The notes under the pieces were generated by a model. That model saw only the letters and a list, made by a program, of their open reading frames with translations, was not told where the DNA came from and did not search any database. 64,000 bases of DNA from Euleptes europaea (taxonomy: Eukaryota; Chordata; Lepidosauria; Squamata; Sphaerodactylidae), in the NCBI RefSeq assembly GCF_029931775.1, contig NC_079316.1, positions 61,878,064 to 61,942,063 on the forward strand. The letters run 5' to 3'. Within the stretch, counting starts at the first letter, position 1. Each line of letters begins with the position of its first letter. Below, one piece after another: positions 47,301 through 62,300 of this stretch. Both the position numbers and the translations under genes were made by a program.

Positions 47301-50300
47301 CTTAGAGCTGCATCGAAGTATGCTTTCTACTTTTAAAAAAATCTTTTATGTTCTGTGCAAATGAACATTCCGAAATCTAAATGACAATTTGCTATCCTGA
47401 GGACCATTTTAATTTACAACAAAACAGATATGCTGATCAAAGATTCTTAAGGCGATCCCTGTGAGTAGAATCCTAAACAGAGTTACACCCTTCTAATAAC
47501 TGCTTGAGTGCACTGTTATATTGGGGTGGTTAATATTTCTGTTAACAGTTGCTCCACAATTACAACATTAAGACAATATTTGTCTTAATGTTGTAATTGT
47601 GGAGCAACTGTTAATTGTGGAGCAACTCTCTATTCCTTGACATATGAGCCATATACAATGGAGATAGACATGATGAGCCACTGGAGTAACTCTGCATAGG
47701 ACTGCTCTGTTATATTAGTGGTTTTCTACTTGCGATGTACTTACAGTGTAACCTTATCCTCATAAGAGGATCAATTTAGAATTCATTTAGAGGTTGTTAG
47801 TAACATCTTGCATTTTTAATTGGAAGAGGTAACAAATATCTTTCCCATATTTTAGCACATTTTACCTTAGAAAAACTCCATATTGGAGATACAGCATTCA
47901 ATATCAGTGAATACATACTTGGGGAGAAGATTTTGGATTTTGCTAACATTAGAAATACTTTATAAAGTATGCATCAGTATCAATGAATATGATTGATAGA
48001 CAAACAGCGAATGTAGTTTTGTTGGATCAGACCAAGGTCTATCCAGTCTTAACATGACACTTCTAATAACCAAGACATGGTGTGCATTTGTTTTCTGCAA
48101 TTTTAACACTGATTCATCAGCCATCAGCTAACAATAGTCTTCAGAGAAATAGATCCCTTAATATTTCATGCTCCTAGGATCCTATGTAGGGGCAGAAGGC
48201 AGCATGGTATAGCCAGATCTCATCAGATCTCAGAAGCTAAGCAGAGTCAGTACTTGGATGGGAGACCACCACGGAAGACTCTGCAGAGGAAGGCAATGGC
48301 AAACCCACATCTGCTTCTCACTTGCCTTGAAAGCTCCTTCCTGGGGGTCACCGTAAGTCAGCTGCAACTTGACAGCACCTTACACACACACACAGTCCTA
48401 TATGCAGTAAAGGATAACCCATTTATGTCCTACAATATATCAAAAGTTTAACCTACTTCATTGCACTGAATGTAGCTATTCTTAGCATGGATGAAATCCA
48501 GAGAGTCGGTCACTGTTGTGAACTTTAGACTATCTGGTTTTTGACGATACTTTGTCTAAACAAGGAACAAAAAACAATAAAGGGTTGCTGTTACAAATTG
48601 TATTAAAGGAAAAATTCAGGTGGGTGATAGCAGACATTCAAAGCACATTTCCTCTAAAATAAATAATACAAATATGTTATAAAATGGAGTAGGTTTTAAA
48701 AAATATCAAGAAACATTAAGAAAAGCTTACTTTGGGTATGTGTTAAAACTGAGGGAAAAGTCTGACAACAGAAATGCAGATATAGTTTGGTTGTTACTTC
48801 TTGCTTATTCAATTTGGATTCAAAAGACCCCCAGTGTTGTTTTGATTTGTTTGTTTTTTAGTAAGAAGGATATAACAAACAGGAAAAGGGCTCTCTTTTT
48901 TTACTGTTTGTCTTTACCATTCAGTTTGCCTGTGTGACTCCAATATATTATGGCAGGTGTATTGAATAAAATTATTTTTGTCTGGCCAAATTATTTTTGT
49001 CTGTACTCCAAAGATCTAATCCTCCTTTTTATGGACCTCCGAACTATAGTTAGGACTTTCCCCCTGTTAATAACTTATGTGTATCAGGATAAATCACTTT
49101 CCAGTTCAGTGTCAGCCTCAAGCATGCAATTTTCAAAACTAAGTCTCACCTGCTTAGCATTCTGTTGCTGAATTCCCTGCCTTTATTTATTGCTACATGT
49201 TTTTGTTGTTCAGAGTCTCCTGATCAGGATAGAAAATATGCATCAGGATGTCACAGGTGGACTCCTATCTTATGTACTGCTCTTTGGTAACGTACGCCTG
49301 TTGTATAAACAGGCTCCCACATCAAAAGGAAATGCTAAGCTACATCCATAAGTGTCATGTAACAAGGAGCCTTGATGGTAAACAATTCTTACAGACGTAC
49401 CATCCCATGAAAGATTTATCAGTACCTCACTGATGAGTTCTCCAGCCTTCTTCACATTTTCTATCTGAGGGGATCTCAGAGCCACCCAGCCAACTCCCTT
49501 CATGAAGTTCAGGTCTGATCTGTAGCGAGACTATCAAATAAAAACAAAAAAATCTGTAGAGTTTATCAGAATCTCAATATGAATTCCTGGCTTCTATTAG
49601 TATTTTTATTTTTCTATTTTTCATGCATGCATCATCGTGTTGAGTAAAACTGCTTGCATTCTTCCTTTCAGAATTAAATAATGTATCATAAATAAAACAC
49701 AAAAGGAGCTCAACATTTGAATTAACATAATTCAGAGCAGAAAGTAATAACCTGATGGCAGTACAGGTTCCTTTCAAAGCAATTTTAGAGAAAGGACTAC
49801 ATCAGGAACACAAACTAAGTTGTTCAGAACAAGCATTCTGATTAACCGTGGGGAGATAGCAATGTTTTATTAAAATCCGACTTCTAATAACAGGTTAAAA
49901 GAAAATGGGATAATGAATTAATCCAGTAAAACATGATTCAATGAGAAATGAAGAATTTAAGAGTGGCACCATGTTGAACCAAACAGTATGTAAGAAAAAG
50001 GAAGTATTATGCAGAAACAAACCCAGTTCTGCCACTGAATTTACTGTCTACAGATAGTAAGTCTCCGATTAGTGTAACTTTATAATGCACATATTTTCAT
50101 ACATCTGCTTGTCACATTTACACATTACAGATTTAGGATCATATTTAAAAAATCTTAGGTGTAAACCTAAATTAAGTAATGCGTGAAGCGGATCCTAGCT
50201 AGGTCAACTGAAATATCTGCCATGTGCATTCTGCTTATGACTTGGAACAGAAATTTGGATGCACTCCCTAGCTAAACTTTCAACACAGTGTCCTTTTTAA

Positions 50301-53300
50301 GTATACTGTCTGGTAGTTAACATCGAAGTGTAAAAGTCCATGCCTCCATCAAAGCAGAGAAGAAAGAAAGGTAAGGTGCCCTCTTAGCACAATAGCTAAG
50401 CTCCATATTAATGGAGGGTTTTTTTTTTTTTACATTGGGATCCCCCAGTTTGCTCAACACATTGCCTTTCTCTCACCTCAGAAAAAGAACAAAGGCAATT
50501 GGTACATTTGCTACACAGAGAGGAAAGTCCAACAGGGTTTCTTCAGTTATCTCGTTGGCTTTCATTGAAGAGATGAAGCATGAAGAGCTCTTTTAAGTTG
50601 CCTTTTGTTGCAATGTAGAGTTGAGTTTAGAATGTTATATCATGGGTACAGTAAAGTAAGGCAAGCAGGATGCAGTCATGCTAGAGCTTTGATTTAGGCC
50701 CAGACTCCTGTCAGTGGTATTTTCACTTGCATTTGTTCACCAAGACAAGTTTCAACCATTAGTTCTAAATTTAACAATATCCCATAGTTTGACCTCTCAA
50801 TAATATTTTGAGCTCCATAAGCAGCCAGGTCCTAGGAGAAAGGCAGGTATGTGTGGAGTTTGGCAGGCACATCTTTAAAGAGCCTGCCTTTATTTTTGTG
50901 ATCTGGCACAGCAATGCGCTTTCCTTGATTTGTTGTTAAGGCATTTTCAGGCTTAAGGAGGGGCTGTGGTGGGGGGTCTCTCTTTACCTCACTCTGCAAC
51001 AGATGAGCTCCCTTTGCCCACTTCATCTTCAAATCCTCAGGGAGCACTGTATATTCATGCAGTCTCTTTCTGTAGTCCTGGTCACTGACTAGGTTTTGGG
51101 CATTCCTGGCATGTACTAGGTTTACCATGTCCAAAGGCAGGTTGTACTGAGAACTGATCTCTCTAGATCCTTTCTTGTATTCCTGCTCACTCTGTAACTT
51201 AGCAGCGTATAAGCAGTGTAGCAATCTGGTATCATCCATAACAGTTCTGGCACCAATGTGCTTTCCTCTCTCCTTGACAAATGTATTCTTGTATTGAAGC
51301 TGGGGAGAAAGAGGAAATTGTATTTAACTAACAACTGGGCATTTCGGACCCATTAAAAAGTAGGCATTATGTATAAGAAACCAGAGGGAGGAAAAGAAGA
51401 AAAGAATATATGGGGGGGGGGGGGAAACAATGCAAAAATCAACACACCAGAAAATGTTATTCATCTTACATGCAGCTGTTATTTAAGTTTCCTATGTCTC
51501 AGAACTTGTTCAGTGCAACCATATTCCAAAAGTAACAGAACTTTTGTACTGTTAAGAGGGGTAAAACCTAGTAACATTGTTTGGTTGCCAACCTCTAGGT
51601 GGGGCCTGGAGATCTCTTGCTATTAAAACTGATCTGCCTAGCTCCCCTCTTTGGAGGGTGGACTCTATGGCATTGTACCCTGCTGAGGTCCTTCCCCTCC
51701 CCACAACCTGCCCTCTCCAGACTCCACCCCCAAATCTTCAGGTATTTCCCCACCCAGAGCTGGCAATCCTTAACATTCAGCTAGTACAATTTCCCCACCT
51801 GATTGCTACACTCTGATAGACTGTATCACGTGCTGCACCCATGTTTATTTTGTGCTCACTGAACACATGAACACATTAAGATGCCTTATACTGAATCAGA
51901 CCATCAAGGTCCACCAAAGTCAGTATTGTCTACTCAGACCGGCAGTGGCTCTCCAGGGTCTCAGACAGTGGTCTTTCATATTACCTACTTGTCTAGTCCC
52001 TTAAACTGGAGATGCTGGGGATTGAACCTGGGACCTTCTGCATGCCAAGCAGAGGCTGTACCACTGAGCCACATCCCCTCCTTTAGAACTCTTAAAGGGG
52101 CCCAGGCCTTGACCTTTCAGAAACATGGTTACTCAAGATTTCTTACAAATGAAGGCAATGAGTTCTTAATATTCAAATTACTTTAGGTGATCCATATACA
52201 ACAGTGCGGCAGACAGTCGAAAGAAATAATGACACGTTATTAGATGCTGTAGATGTGAATCAATGCATATATTTGATCGCATTATTTTATTTATTTTTAT
52301 TTATTTAAAACATTTTTATGCTACCATACCACCTAGTTCAGGGTCCCCACGCCATTAAAACAGAACACTAAAACATTTAAGACATTACAAGTGATTTAAA
52401 ATACAAATACATCAAAACATTTTAAGCTATTAAATTTAAAAAAATATAAAAACACAAGCACATAAAAAATATAAACCCATAAATACATAAAAACACATAA
52501 CCAGGGAGGAGGGATAATGAGACTTTGTGAGAGAGTGTCAAATAAAATAAAAAAGCCTTTACTTGCTGACAGACAACAATGATAGAAGGGACAGATGAAT
52601 CTCCCTGGGGAGGGAGTTCCAAAGTTTCATCGCCATAACCGAGAAGGCCCTTTCTCAGGTTGCCAACCATCTAGCCTCAGATGGAGGGGCACCAAAGCGA
52701 GCCTGTGACCAGAGTGGTTGGGTAGGTTCATAGGCGAGTAGGTGGTCATATTATATCATGATGTACTAAGGAGTCAGTAAAGGGCTGACAAAGACCTTTT
52801 CCCAAATTCTAAATGATGTGAATAGTTTGCTGAATTCTGAATTTGCTGAATAACCCAGCAAACAAAGCTGAACAGGCCCCTTGCTTTGCTACGGAGGTTG
52901 GAATGAACTTTATTATTGAACAGCGTGGAGTAGTGGTGAGAGTGTCGGACTGGAATCGGGGAGAACCAGGTTCTAATCCCCATTGTGCCATGAAGTTTCC
53001 TGGGTAACCTTGGGCCAGTCACTGTCTCTCAGTGTAACCTACTTCACAGGGTGGTTGTGAGGATAAAACAGAGGGAAGAGCGATGTCCACTGTCCACTGT
53101 ACTGAACTTCTTGGAGGAAGGATGGGATAAAAATGTGCTAAATAAATAAAAATGAATGAATGGATTGGCAACTCGATGCATCAGTGTCCAGTGATGCTGA
53201 ACTGAGGCCTTAATACCCAATTTGTCATCAAATTCATTGATGTAAAATGAGCAGAAAGACAACCACATGGGCATAAGTATTTTTAAAAGACATTCAAGGT

Positions 53301-56300
53301 CACTTCATATTTCTATATATTATCACCACTAGTTTTAGTGACAACATGCAAAGACGTAAAGAAATGTGTGGGCGGATAAGTATGTGCTTAGATTAGGGTT
53401 TCCGGGCTGAGCCTGGCAACTGGTGAGAGAATGGGGAGGGCTGAGAAATGGTTTTGGGGGAGCTGTGTTGCAAGTGTGGCAATAGGTAGTTCTAGAAAGT
53501 GCTGGAAACTCTATGGTTTTATCAAAAAGCTTCCAGAGATCACTTCCAGTTTGTACTTGGAAGTGATGTCATCCAAGTGGCAGTGGGCAACAGGAACTTG
53601 GGGTGGAGGATCCCGGGGGCTTGGCAGTAGTAGTTTAGATAGTTATCACCTTAAATGGAAATTGGAATTTCATATCCAGAAACACTTTTTACAGATATAT
53701 AATGTTCCTAGTTTTCTCCAGCACACTCAGTTGCAAGATCTTCAGCATGGCTTGACTTCTGATTAACAATGACTCTCTTTTTAATTCACACAAAGAATCT
53801 CATTCATAAGTAATACATTTTTTCTGTCTCACATCCTTGTCTCACATGATTATAGAGCTGCTTTAATTCAGTAAAATCTGCTTTAGACAATGTATTACAT
53901 GAAGTTAACAAAAATTAGGCAAGATGGAAGGCTGCATAATTCAACTCACATCACTAGCAATTTCTCTTGAGGCCTTGGCAGTCTGGAATGGAATCGCTTC
54001 CATTGTCAGCTTGTAGCCTAGAGCACGGAGATTATGCCAAGATTCCTTGTATTTTGCCTAAAGTAGAGATGGCAACTTTAGACGTTTAAATTTTAAAGCA
54101 CAAGTAAATTAACAAAGAACTCTTCATTTGTTTGTTGTATAGAGTAAGCAAGTCAGCATCTCACATCCAAAGATTTTTTAATCGCTTATAGGAAGACTCT
54201 AACAGTCGAAACCCAATCAAAACAGTACAATAAATGAAACATCTAATTCCTTATGTGATCTTGTACTGGTAGACCGAGGAAGCAATCTTAAGTAAGTCTA
54301 CTCAGAAGTAAGTTCCATTTTATTTAGCTTCCCTACTCCCAGGAAAGTATGCTTAGGATTGCAGCCTAAATGTAGACGGTTAAGGGGTACCAGGTTGGTT
54401 AAGTGGTACTAGCTCTGTAAGCAGGCTAGGGCCCCTACATAGTTGCTCCAACACTATGCCCCAGGCAAAGCCATATCTTCACATCCTGGACCTTCACATA
54501 AGCCCGTTCCTGCCTCAAACAAAAATAAGTTCTATATGAGTACAGAATTTGAGACACATATTATTGTCTTATTGTATTTTGTAGGAATGTGTCAGTTTCT
54601 TAAAAATATTAATGTCAATTAATGTAAGAATGTTGGGGTTGAAATCCCCTAAACAAAATAGTAGAGAAAATACTGTTAGGATTCGGCTGCTCATCAGCAG
54701 CTGAAGGGCTCTGGGTTGAAAACTCTGAAATGTCTCTAACAGTCGGTGCTACAAAGATGACATCAACAAACTCCACTGGTTTGGGGGGGACATGGAGGCT
54801 GTCCTACAATCTCTCAACATTACCCCACAGCCTGTGGGCACCTCCCTTACTCGCAAGTTGGCTAGTTCCCCTTCTTTGCCTATACATGTGTACCTATCCC
54901 TGCATACAACACTCTGGCCATACCCAACCACTGAGAGGGAAAATCCAAGCACTTACATCACTGAAGTTGATTGCATTTATTCTCGCCCTGGTAAATTCAG
55001 GCAGTCCCAAAGTTGCGGTGTAGTGATGCAAACTGTCTTCTCCCACTGCCTTGTAGAGGCGCTATAGATAGTTTTTTAAAAAGAGCAATTGATAAATGCA
55101 AAAATTAGCATTTGTGGGATACAGAGAAATAACTTACAATAAATAAAGTACAGCACAAATATGAACACACATGAACACATGAAGGTGCCTTATACTGAAT
55201 CCATCAAAGTCAGTATTGTCTACTCAGACCGGCAGCGGCTCTCCAGGGTCTCAGGCAGAGGTCTTTCACATCGCCTACTTGCCTAGTCCCTTTAACTGGA
55301 GATGCCGGGAACTGAACCAGGGACCTTCTGCATGCCAAGCAGATGCTCTCCCACTGAGTAGCTAAAAGTTAAATCACACTAGAGGCTCCAAACCTGCCAA
55401 TAAAAGCACTGCTAATATTAAACTCTAGCATAAGCCATCTTTACCATCAGATTCTAAACTAGCAACAACACCAAAAAAAAGCTGTGCTAATGGGGGATGC
55501 TATGGCAACAAGTGAAGGTCTCTCCCTTAGCTTCTTACAGGGCAATCTTGGAGTAAGCCCCATAGACTAGCCCTGAGTAGGATTCTGAGTAGACCTGTTT
55601 AGGATTGCTCTCTTAGAGCCTTATTTTATGACATCTGTAGGAACACTCAATATAGTTATGAAAAATGTCACACAGATGATTAAAAAAGAAGTTCCTGGTT
55701 TTGGGCATGTCAGTTCCCAGATGTTGCCTTGATTTTTTGCAGAGAGAATTTGCAAAGCTACCTGTATAGGTTAAAAAAAACACCCAGAAACTAGATTCTT
55801 GGCCTCGGGTGGGTTAAATAGGTTCCTGAGCGAATTATTCGCATTCATATTAAGCACCACTAAGAATGTCCTCCTAGAATGCTCCTTCTTTGCATGATGG
55901 TTGCTTTCAAGTACCAAAAAAAAGAGAAAAGAATGCCACTTGCATGAATTCATATCAAATAGCTGCTCTGATTTTTATTTTTTATTTTTTTGCTGTTGGT
56001 TTGTTTTGTTTTAAAGGAGCGATCTGATTGACAAAATGATGCTAAATGTTTGTCCGGGAATAATAAAATATGATCTAACCATGCTAAAGGATAAATCGAT
56101 GATGCCTTTTTTCTCCCCTTTTGATGTATTTTATTTCCAGAGAGAGCTTCTCTCCTCCCTCCCCAGCTCATTGCATTTTAAACAGCATATTTTCTGATCC
56201 ACGTTAGCAGAGCCTACCTCATTAGCAATCATATTGCTGAATTTTGCATGAAGGAGGCCAGGAGAGTCTGTCACCGATGTATACTTGAAGGAGTTCGGCT

Positions 56301-59300
56301 GCTGACGGTATTTACTCTGAATTCACATACAGACACACACACACAAAAAGGAATGCAAGAGCTAAGCTGTATGATTTTTTAAAAAAAGGCCATTATACTG
56401 TTTGTGCTATTGGTGATCTGTTCAGCACTATGCAGTGGGCCTGCCAAAGTACTGATCTATTGACATCTGTGCCAGTTTAATCCCTTGCTCCCACATTTTC
56501 ACTGGATCTGTCCCTCATTAGTGAAAACAATACAGACCCCATAAACATGAGAGCCATTTGGCTGCAATGGCATTGATCCTCATTGTGTAAGATGACTCGC
56601 CAGAGTTGGATATTAGTGGGAGGAGAAACCCATTTATCTTTTCAACCACCTTTCAGCTCTCGTGGGCTAAAAGGCAGATAATCAATCAATAAATGAAACA
56701 TTGATCTTTTATGCATGGCTGTTTCACTCACAGTCACCCCTCCGACAACTTTGGGTCTTTGATTGGATTATGCATGCTGTTTCCGACCATTAGAAGTTGC
56801 CTCGCTCTCCCCCTGTGTTTGCCCGCATTTCCAAATTCAAGATAAAGCAGGTCCCTCAAAACATGGGCAAAATGCGGGGAAACCCAGGGGGAGAGCGTGG
56901 CGACCTCTGACGGTCAGGAACAGCATGCATAATCAACACAAAGTCCCAAAGTCTTTGAAGGGGTGACGATGAGTGAAACAGCCCTGCATAAAAGACCATC
57001 AGCTAGATTCATTCATAGATCTGTGACAGAAAGGAAAAGAATGCTGGGGCCTGTTCCATCTTGTACCTAGAAGAAGAACCAGACCTTCCATTCCATTCTA
57101 CTGTTGTTCCTATTAACTTGGCTTTACATGCTTAGGAAACTGGGTCCTCATTCCTTTGAATCCGGTTATTTAAAGACGGGCTATACATATACATGGGCTA
57201 TACATATTTTAATGTTTTAAAAAGTGTTGTGCTTCACCTTAGGACATTATGGGCAATGTGCATTTTTTAAAAAACAAGTGGACAAACTGGAACTTTTTGT
57301 CTGCGATAGCTGTGAGCAGCACCCAGCAAGCATGTGCAGCTTTGCAGGGGGCTCTATGTAACAGAGCCTCAGGCTGCCTCTGCTCCTCGTGCTCCCAGCC
57401 ACAAAAAAGAAGGCTTAAACTACACACACACACACACACACCAAAAAAGATTCAGGCCTGTGCACACCTGCTGTTTAGAGAAATAAAGGGAGCTCCACCC
57501 ATGGCACTCCCAGCGTCTCATCTTTCTTGGCTCTCTGGAGAGATTTCTCACAAGTCAGAGGGAGATGACATAACAACAGATACCAGGGGAAATGGCAAGG
57601 ATCTTGTCCAAGAGTGCAGTATAGCTCAGTTAAAACCAGTGTAGGTTTTGCTGTTCAATTCACTCTGGGCTTATGCACTAATTAACAGTGGAAGATGTCA
57701 AGGTAGAGAATTTGGTGTGGAGCCTGAATTTCTTTGTGTGCACGTGTATATGTAAATATTGTAAAGCAAAAACAAAAGCATAATAAAACTGCACCCAATT
57801 GAGATTTGCAGCCACACTCAATCAAGGTCAAACTAGTTGTGACAGGGTAGCATGTTGGTTTATTTATGTGCTTGCCCAGCACATGTTTAATGTGTGGGCT
57901 GCAACGTCTACTTTTTATAACAATTGGGGTAGACAAGTGAAGGGTGTTGAACCCTGGAGTAAACCTAGATAAACCCCAAAATGCTTTAATAAAAAAAGAA
58001 GGGATGGGAAGAAGGAACAGTTCTCTCTACTGGCCACTTAGATTTTTGGGATTGGGGGAAAAGGTCATTCTGTGTCTAATAACAGAACACGGGCTTCCTT
58101 TCATCTGGAAAGGAACATTTCCTTCTGCGTAAGAGCCACTTGGGTCCTGATTACAGAAGTTTGTGAAAGTAGTTAGCAAGGTCTGCGAAACCTTGAACTC
58201 CATTCAGTTCACCCAGGATAGGAAATTGAGTGATCAAATAAAGAGGGAAGGTGGGAAAGGAAGCCCACCCTTAATCCAGGGAGTTCCTTTGCCAGCCCAG
58301 TTTTACAGAGACATCTGGCAAACCCTTGTTTGTAATGCAGAAATCAAAACCCTCTTTTGTTACCTCGCTGATGAGTTCAGAAGCTTTCTTCTTCGCTTCA
58401 ATCTCTAAGGCCCCTGGTGTAATGCAGCCAACTCCTCTCATAAAGTTCAAGTCAGACCTGTATAAATTCTGTGAGAAACCAATCAAAAGTAATTTATAGC
58501 AGAAAAAATGAGAGGCAGTATAGTCCTCTTAATGCATTTGTTAGAAGTAACGTCTGCTACAGCATTTGTTAGAAGTAACGTCTTCTGTAGCACCCAATTG
58601 TATTGGAATGGTAGTTTGCTTGTGTTATGTACTTGTGTTTACATTCATGTACATTTTATTTATTTGCTTCATTTATACATAATATGTATATTTATATACA
58701 TATTGCTACTTGCTCACCATTTAAAATAATAGGACTTTTGAATGGCAAATATTGCATCCTTTTAATTCCATTTAGATGAGAATACATTGAGATGTCTTTG
58801 AAATATATGCTTTATTTACAAATACACAACAACAAGAAGAGTTGGTTTTTATATGGCGACTTGGAAGAATCAAACTGGGTTACAATCACCTTCCCTTCCC
58901 CTCCCCACAACACACACCCTGTGAGGTAGGTGGGGCTGAGAGAGTGTTACTAGCCCAAGGTCACCCATCTGGCTTCATGTGAAGCAGTGGAGAAACAAAT
59001 CCAAATCACCAGATTAGCGTCCACAGCTCATAAGGAGGACTGGGGAATCAAACCCAGTTCTCCAGAATCCACTGCTACAAACCACTGCTCTTAACCACTA
59101 CACCACGCTGGCTCCCCAAGTGTTGCCAGCCCTTCTTTCATCTGCACACCCTCCCTCCCAGCCTGAATGGATGTACTACTAGAGTAACACTGTGAGCAAG
59201 TCCCACGAGGCACACACCAGAATGTGGGGAGCACTGCCATGTTTTTGTGTCTCACAGGGTGTTGTGCAGCAGTGAACACAGAAGAGGATCCTGGGAACCA

Positions 59301-62300
59301 TAGCAACTGCTTCCAAGGAAGACTTGTTGGGGGAAATCAGGGCGTGCCAACAGGACAACAGAAATCAAGCCACACCAGGCAAGAAGACAAAGATGCCTCT
59401 TCCTTTAGTGTCTTTTACATGATATGCAATCACTGGCCATTAACACAATTTGGACATTAAGTGCCCTGTGACAGTCTGGAAGCTCCGATTCAAAGCTTCA
59501 AAGTTGTCCCCAATGCTCCTGCCCAATACATGACTCACCTTAATATAATCCTGAATTATAATTCAATCAAAAATTGCCCTTCCTGGTGCTGTTTAGTCAG
59601 TTCTATCATTTTTCCTTGAATACTCTCAAGTATTCCTTTACTCTCTGTCATAATCTTTTGTTTCCTGAAAAGAACCCATTTTATGCTATGGGCCAAATAT
59701 TGTATAACTCACCTGACTTTAGAGCCAGGAAAGAGAGTCTCTCTGATCCTGAGTACCAGCTGACCTGCAACAGACTCCCAACACACACTGGATCCCTCCT
59801 TCTATCTCATTTCTTCACAGAACAGGACAGGTAATCCTTGCTTTTCCCCTGATCTACCTTCCGCCCTATATTATAAACCACTATTTCCCAATTTCCCCAC
59901 CTTTAGCTCAAAAAATAACTCCTGCTCCAAATTGGAGGAGCTCTGCTGAATGTTTGTTAGTTGTTGCTACATTAATTGGGAGAAGGAATGTATTTGTGCC
60001 TTGGTTTAGCACTGCTAGTATTTGCTTAAGGTAAGTCCCTTGCTGGGGATAGAGGGAAGATGACTGGGGAAGGCACTGGCAAACTACCCCATAAACAAAG
60101 TCTGCCTAGGAAACGCCGGGATGTGACGTCACCCCATGGGTCAGGAGTGACCTGGTGCTTGCACGGGGGACCTTTACCTTTTTAAGTCCTTCCCCCACTA
60201 TTGTACCAAATCCCTCAAGCTAATTCCCTATGTTAATCTGAATGTATGTTCACGTGTTTGTGTGTGTGTGGGGGTAACACTATAGTATAAACACTCCTAC
60301 AAGTCAGCACTTCTTTTAGACCCTATTAGACCCTAAGAAAGGCTCACACCCCAAGGTGCTTTTTCAGCCAATTCACTGCTCTGATGGTCTGCCCTTTTCC
60401 GGTTCTCCCTACCAAAACTGCAGCCTGCTGTTTCTTCACGCACATTCATGTATTTATTTATTGACTTCATTTATACCTCACCTTTTCCCCAATGGGGATG
60501 CAAAGCAGCTTACATTGTTCTCTCCACCATGTTATCCTCACAGCAATCTTGTGAGGTTGATTAGGCTGAGAGTGTGACTGGCCCAAAGTCACCCACCAAA
60601 GCTTTCATGGCAGAGCGAGGACTCGAATCTGGGTCTCTCGGATGCTGTTCCAAAACTGTAACCACTACACAATATTGCCCCTCTCAGCTGTAAAACTTTG
60701 CCCAAACTCTTATGGGTATTTCAGGCAATAGAGACTGGTAACATAACCTGTCAATTAGTTCACTTTGGGGAAACATCCAAAGCCACCGAAGAACACTAAC
60801 ATTCTTTGTTAAAAGACCTGACTTCCAGCAGGTGGCCCTTTAATCATAGTGACAAGACCCAGCTTTCTTGTAATTATCTATCAAATCAATACAAATCAGA
60901 CAGCAAACTCATAACAACATGTAGTGGGGGGAAAGAATATACCATATCTCTAAGAAGATGGCAGTCTTTGTTATTTCCTTCCCAAAATAATTTCAAACCG
61001 CTAATTCTCAGCAAACAGTGTATTGATGGACAGACAGCTATTAATATATATTTGACCCCACCCAAATTAGAAGCTACAATTGTTCAGATTAAAATCTGCA
61101 GTGTTTGGCTCTTTAAATTGTGTAGCATACACTCGCCCCTCCCCACCTCAGTATGATAAAAGCGGTATGGAGAATTCAATGTACCTCACTCTGTAGTTTA
61201 TAAGCATTCTTGGCACACCGCAGTCGAACATCTTCATCCAAGGAAGTGTAATCATGCAGCAGTTGACGGTATTGCTGATCACTGACCAAAGATTGGGCTT
61301 TTCTGGCATGTACTAAGTTCACCATGTCTAATGGAAGGTGGATTTGGCTCTTCAGATGGTCAAAACCCTTCCTGTAATTTATCTATGAAAACAACATGAA
61401 TAATACTGTCATACTGAAGTTAGCTGAGGCATATAAACTTGGGAAATGGCTAGAAATTCGCTAGGATTTTATTTTATTTTCAACCCCACTATAGCCCACA
61501 TAGAACAAAGCATTATTGGTTATCCTGGCAAAGAAGTGGTGATTTAGCTGATGAAGTCCAAGAATCCTTCACTGCCCACTTTGGATGAACAGCTCTTATT
61601 TTTAAAATTATTAATATTATTTTCACTGGTGTGAATAATTCATGGGACAGCCTGAAAACATTCAGCCCTCCTCAGTACACCAATAAAAGTGTCAGGGAGA
61701 AAGGAGTACCTCGGTAATCTAAAGGAGAAGGACTGCTGCCCAATCCTCCCCTCCTTCCCCTGTAGTCTAATATGAGGGCTCTGTTGGCTATGATCACCCA
61801 CCAGCAGTTGTCCCGTGACAAGAACCCTCTGCCTGCCTACTTTCCTTACTTTGCTTTTTAGCTCTCTGCCATTAGGCCAAAAACAAGCACCGGCACCTTC
61901 ACATTATCCTGTATTAGACAACAGACACTGGGAAGGAAGAAGCTGGGCACACCTAGCACTTGGAAGAAGACGGGTGCTTAAGAAAAGCAATAGCCATCTA
62001 TGCCCAGGAAAGGAGCTGGTTGTTATATGCCAACTTTCTGTACCACTTAAGGAAGAATCAAACTAGCTAATTATCACCTCCCCTTCCCCTACCCACGACA
62101 AACACCCTGTGAGGTAGGTGAGGCTGAGAGAGCTCTAAGAACTGTGACTAGCCCAAGGTCACCCAGCTGGCTTCATGTGGAAGAATGGGGAAACAAATCC
62201 AGTTCACCAGATTAGCGTCCGCCGCTCATGTGGAAGAGTGGGGAATCAAACCCAGTTTTCCAGATCAAAGTCCACCACTCCAAATCACCGCTCTTAACCA

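Noticed and set aside
48192-48300. Possible 5S rRNA gene
   Set aside because: Only part of 5S is present and it continues into a Bov-B-like tail, so it is a SINE.
58364-58468. Trp-to-Cys change in the NRAP WLKGIGW-type motif as a novel loss
   Set aside because: As I recall, the human module also has Cys here, so it is likely an old feature and not a defect.
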